Part shown: in pieces, positions 62,461 to 64,000 of the stretch
Position numbering within the stretch: position 1 is the stretch's first letter
Layout of the letters: each line of letters opens with the position of its first letter
Assembly: GCA_947846985.1 (NCBI GenBank)
Contig: CANTUZ010000002.1
Location: forward strand, 132,579,889 to 132,643,888
DNA from: Fratercula arctica
Lineage: Eukaryota; Chordata; Aves; Charadriiformes; Alcidae
Direction: 5' to 3'
DNA length: 64,000 nucleotides
Made by a program: the position numbers and the translations under genes
The notes under the pieces: model-generated
Told to the model about the DNA's origin: nothing
The model's input: only the letters and a program-made list of their open reading frames with translations
Databases searched by the model: none

Positions 62461-64000
62461 ACTAAGCAACTAATGCTAAAACTGTCACTTAGATAGGTCT
62501 TTTTAAGTTTGAAAAGTTTTTGAAAACCCCAAGATATTTTCACAACAGGTAAAATTGATTCTAATGGCCTTGAAAGCTGTGATTGTTATTCATCAGCATA
62601 CATATCATTTCAGGTGAATCTGAATAAACTTACCTTTATGATAATATTCTTTATCCTGCATTTCTGTTTTTCTTGTGGCTTTTTTCCTAAATAACAATAG
62701 TGTTTCATTTTGCAAATTAGAGTAATTTTGAGAATCAAAGACCCTGAAGTAAAATCTCGAATGATCAACACTGAACGCATCGCTCCAAACTCTAAACACG
62801 TTAAACTAGAAAAAGAGGATAGCATCTATCTCTGCATCTCAATAAAGATACTTTATGATACGATAACTGTTATAAACTTTAACTACTGGTCTAGCCAACA
62901 CATTTCTGTGTGTTTCCTACATCTCCCATATTAAAATATTATATTTTATATGACCATACTGCATTTAATACATTTTGCACAAATGCCAGTCTCCGAAGTT
63001 ATATTAACAAGCAATTTTTGTTTTGATAAGTGTGAAATTTTCTCTCTACCAAATAAATAACAAGGCATGAATTTTTGATAAAGCTACTTCCTGATGGAGA
63101 AACATAGTGGACAAAAAATCAGTAAATTCTACTAAAATTCTAACAGTTATAGTTCCTATGTATTTTGATGAATATGTTAATAATGCCTTAATAAATATAA
63201 TTTTTAAAAGTCTGTGAGTTAATAGGAAGCATCATAAATCTTTATACATTTTGGTCTACTTTTACTGCCATTGTTCCTTTGTTATACATATTATTTGTGA
63301 CACAGGCTTAGATTTTGAACTAAAATAAGATGTGTGCATAACAGAAATCAAATGAAAGGAACTAGTCCCCAGAGAAATATGCAATCCTTTTGTAGAACCT
63401 AGCTTTAATGTAGACCAGTACTTAACATATTCACAACTTATAACGTATGAAATGGGTATATGTTGAAACAAAATATCAACCAGATCTATTCTCCTTACCA
63501 TGTTTATTTTATGACTACTTTCTTTTGAAATAGAGCAGGGGTATGGTAATATGTACACAGACTAAATAGGTTGTACTTTTTTGACCAATAATCCCACACA
63601 AGTACACCACAGAAACACTGTGTTTTTCCAATATAATCCAGCAAGGGCAAATGACAGCCTTACCTGATGGCTGATATCTTTTATATTACAGCTGTGACAT
63701 ATTTTATGCATCACAAAGAATGATCAAACATTTCTCTGGAGCCTTTCTGTCATGGAATGTGGCCCCATGTATGCCTTTACGTTAGGCTGTAATACACCTA
63801 AACTCTAAATCAGATATCTATTACCAAATGGTGATTATTCTGTAATCAGAATGTATTTAGGAACAGGGTAAAATTGTTATTTTGTATTATTTTAAATAAT
63901 TTATTTTATTCAGTAGATGATAATGATTGTGCGGAATATATTTAAGATAAGTAGTGCACATACATGGTAATAAAAATACCACTGTAAGTAATTAAACAAT
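62461..64000. other. no convincing gene
   Basis: AT-rich sequence. A 74-codon plus-strand open frame at 62,710-62,934 has unusual CpGs (near 62,757, 62,777, 62,782, 62,799 and 62,859) but no ATG start and no donor, so it is not called. Confidence 0.5.

Noticed and set aside
62710..62934. 74-codon plus-strand open frame rich in CpG
   Set aside because: No ATG start and no donor. Charged but unrecognised; possible old insertion.
1..64000. CRISPR arrays, operons, phage or bacterial defence genes
   Set aside because: No spaced direct repeats, no closely packed ORFs with ribosome-binding sites; the sequence is vertebrate.

Overview
The window looks like bird nuclear DNA. It is strongly AT-rich, has no CpG island and is poor in genes. 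It carries CR1-family LINE fragments with the reverse-transcriptase tail and the typical avian CR1 3' end (14,012-14,384 and 39,247-40,187, both minus strand), an older CR1/L3-like reverse-transcriptase fragment (28,896-29,216, plus strand), and a long LTR-type endogenous retroelement whose closing segment is a common bird repeat (46,225-47,001). The ORFs are short, and almost all are what chance gives in AT-rich DNA. There is no bacterial-type operon, rRNA, tRNA or CRISPR array.

Only one coding exon can be supported well: 19,558-19,667 on the plus strand. It is a 110-base exon with good splice sites that encodes a charged coiled-coil segment of a centrosomal, ciliary or cytoskeletal type of protein. 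I cannot name the gene. Several weaker exon-like segments lie downstream on the same strand (20,055-20,088, 31,439-31,505, 56,202-56,269, 58,705-58,779). Two of them could be alternative last exons of the same transcript, and 58,705-58,779 is a small symmetric phase-2 exon of unknown protein. If they are real, most of the window is very long introns or the space between neighbouring genes.

Layout: 1-19,500 is non-coding, with a (TA)18 microsatellite, several stretches that read like conserved non-coding elements (about 6,260-6,600, 10,020-10,560, 11,880-12,130, 13,010-13,340, 16,130-16,330) and one CR1. 19,558-31,505 holds the exon, its possible terminal exons, a 30-base T tract and the old LINE fragment. 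32,030-32,342 looks like a solo LTR with a TATA box and a polyadenylation signal. 35,132-35,216 is a cluster of DNA with unusual structure potential. 39,247-40,187 is CR1 and 46,225-47,001 the LTR element. 50,040-50,300 reads like a regulatory element. 51,588-52,920 is a GC-richer block of decayed internal repeats, probably retroelement-derived. 56,200-58,780 has two exon candidates, and 62,100-62,460 is a conserved-looking element with a CTCF/YY1-like site.

I found no new multi-gene system. The items most worth checking are the unidentified coiled-coil exon with its two donor sites, the putative regulatory elements, and the unclassified repeat block at 51.6-52.9 kb. All calls of conservation and family rest on reading the sequence and on memory of the families; no search was run.
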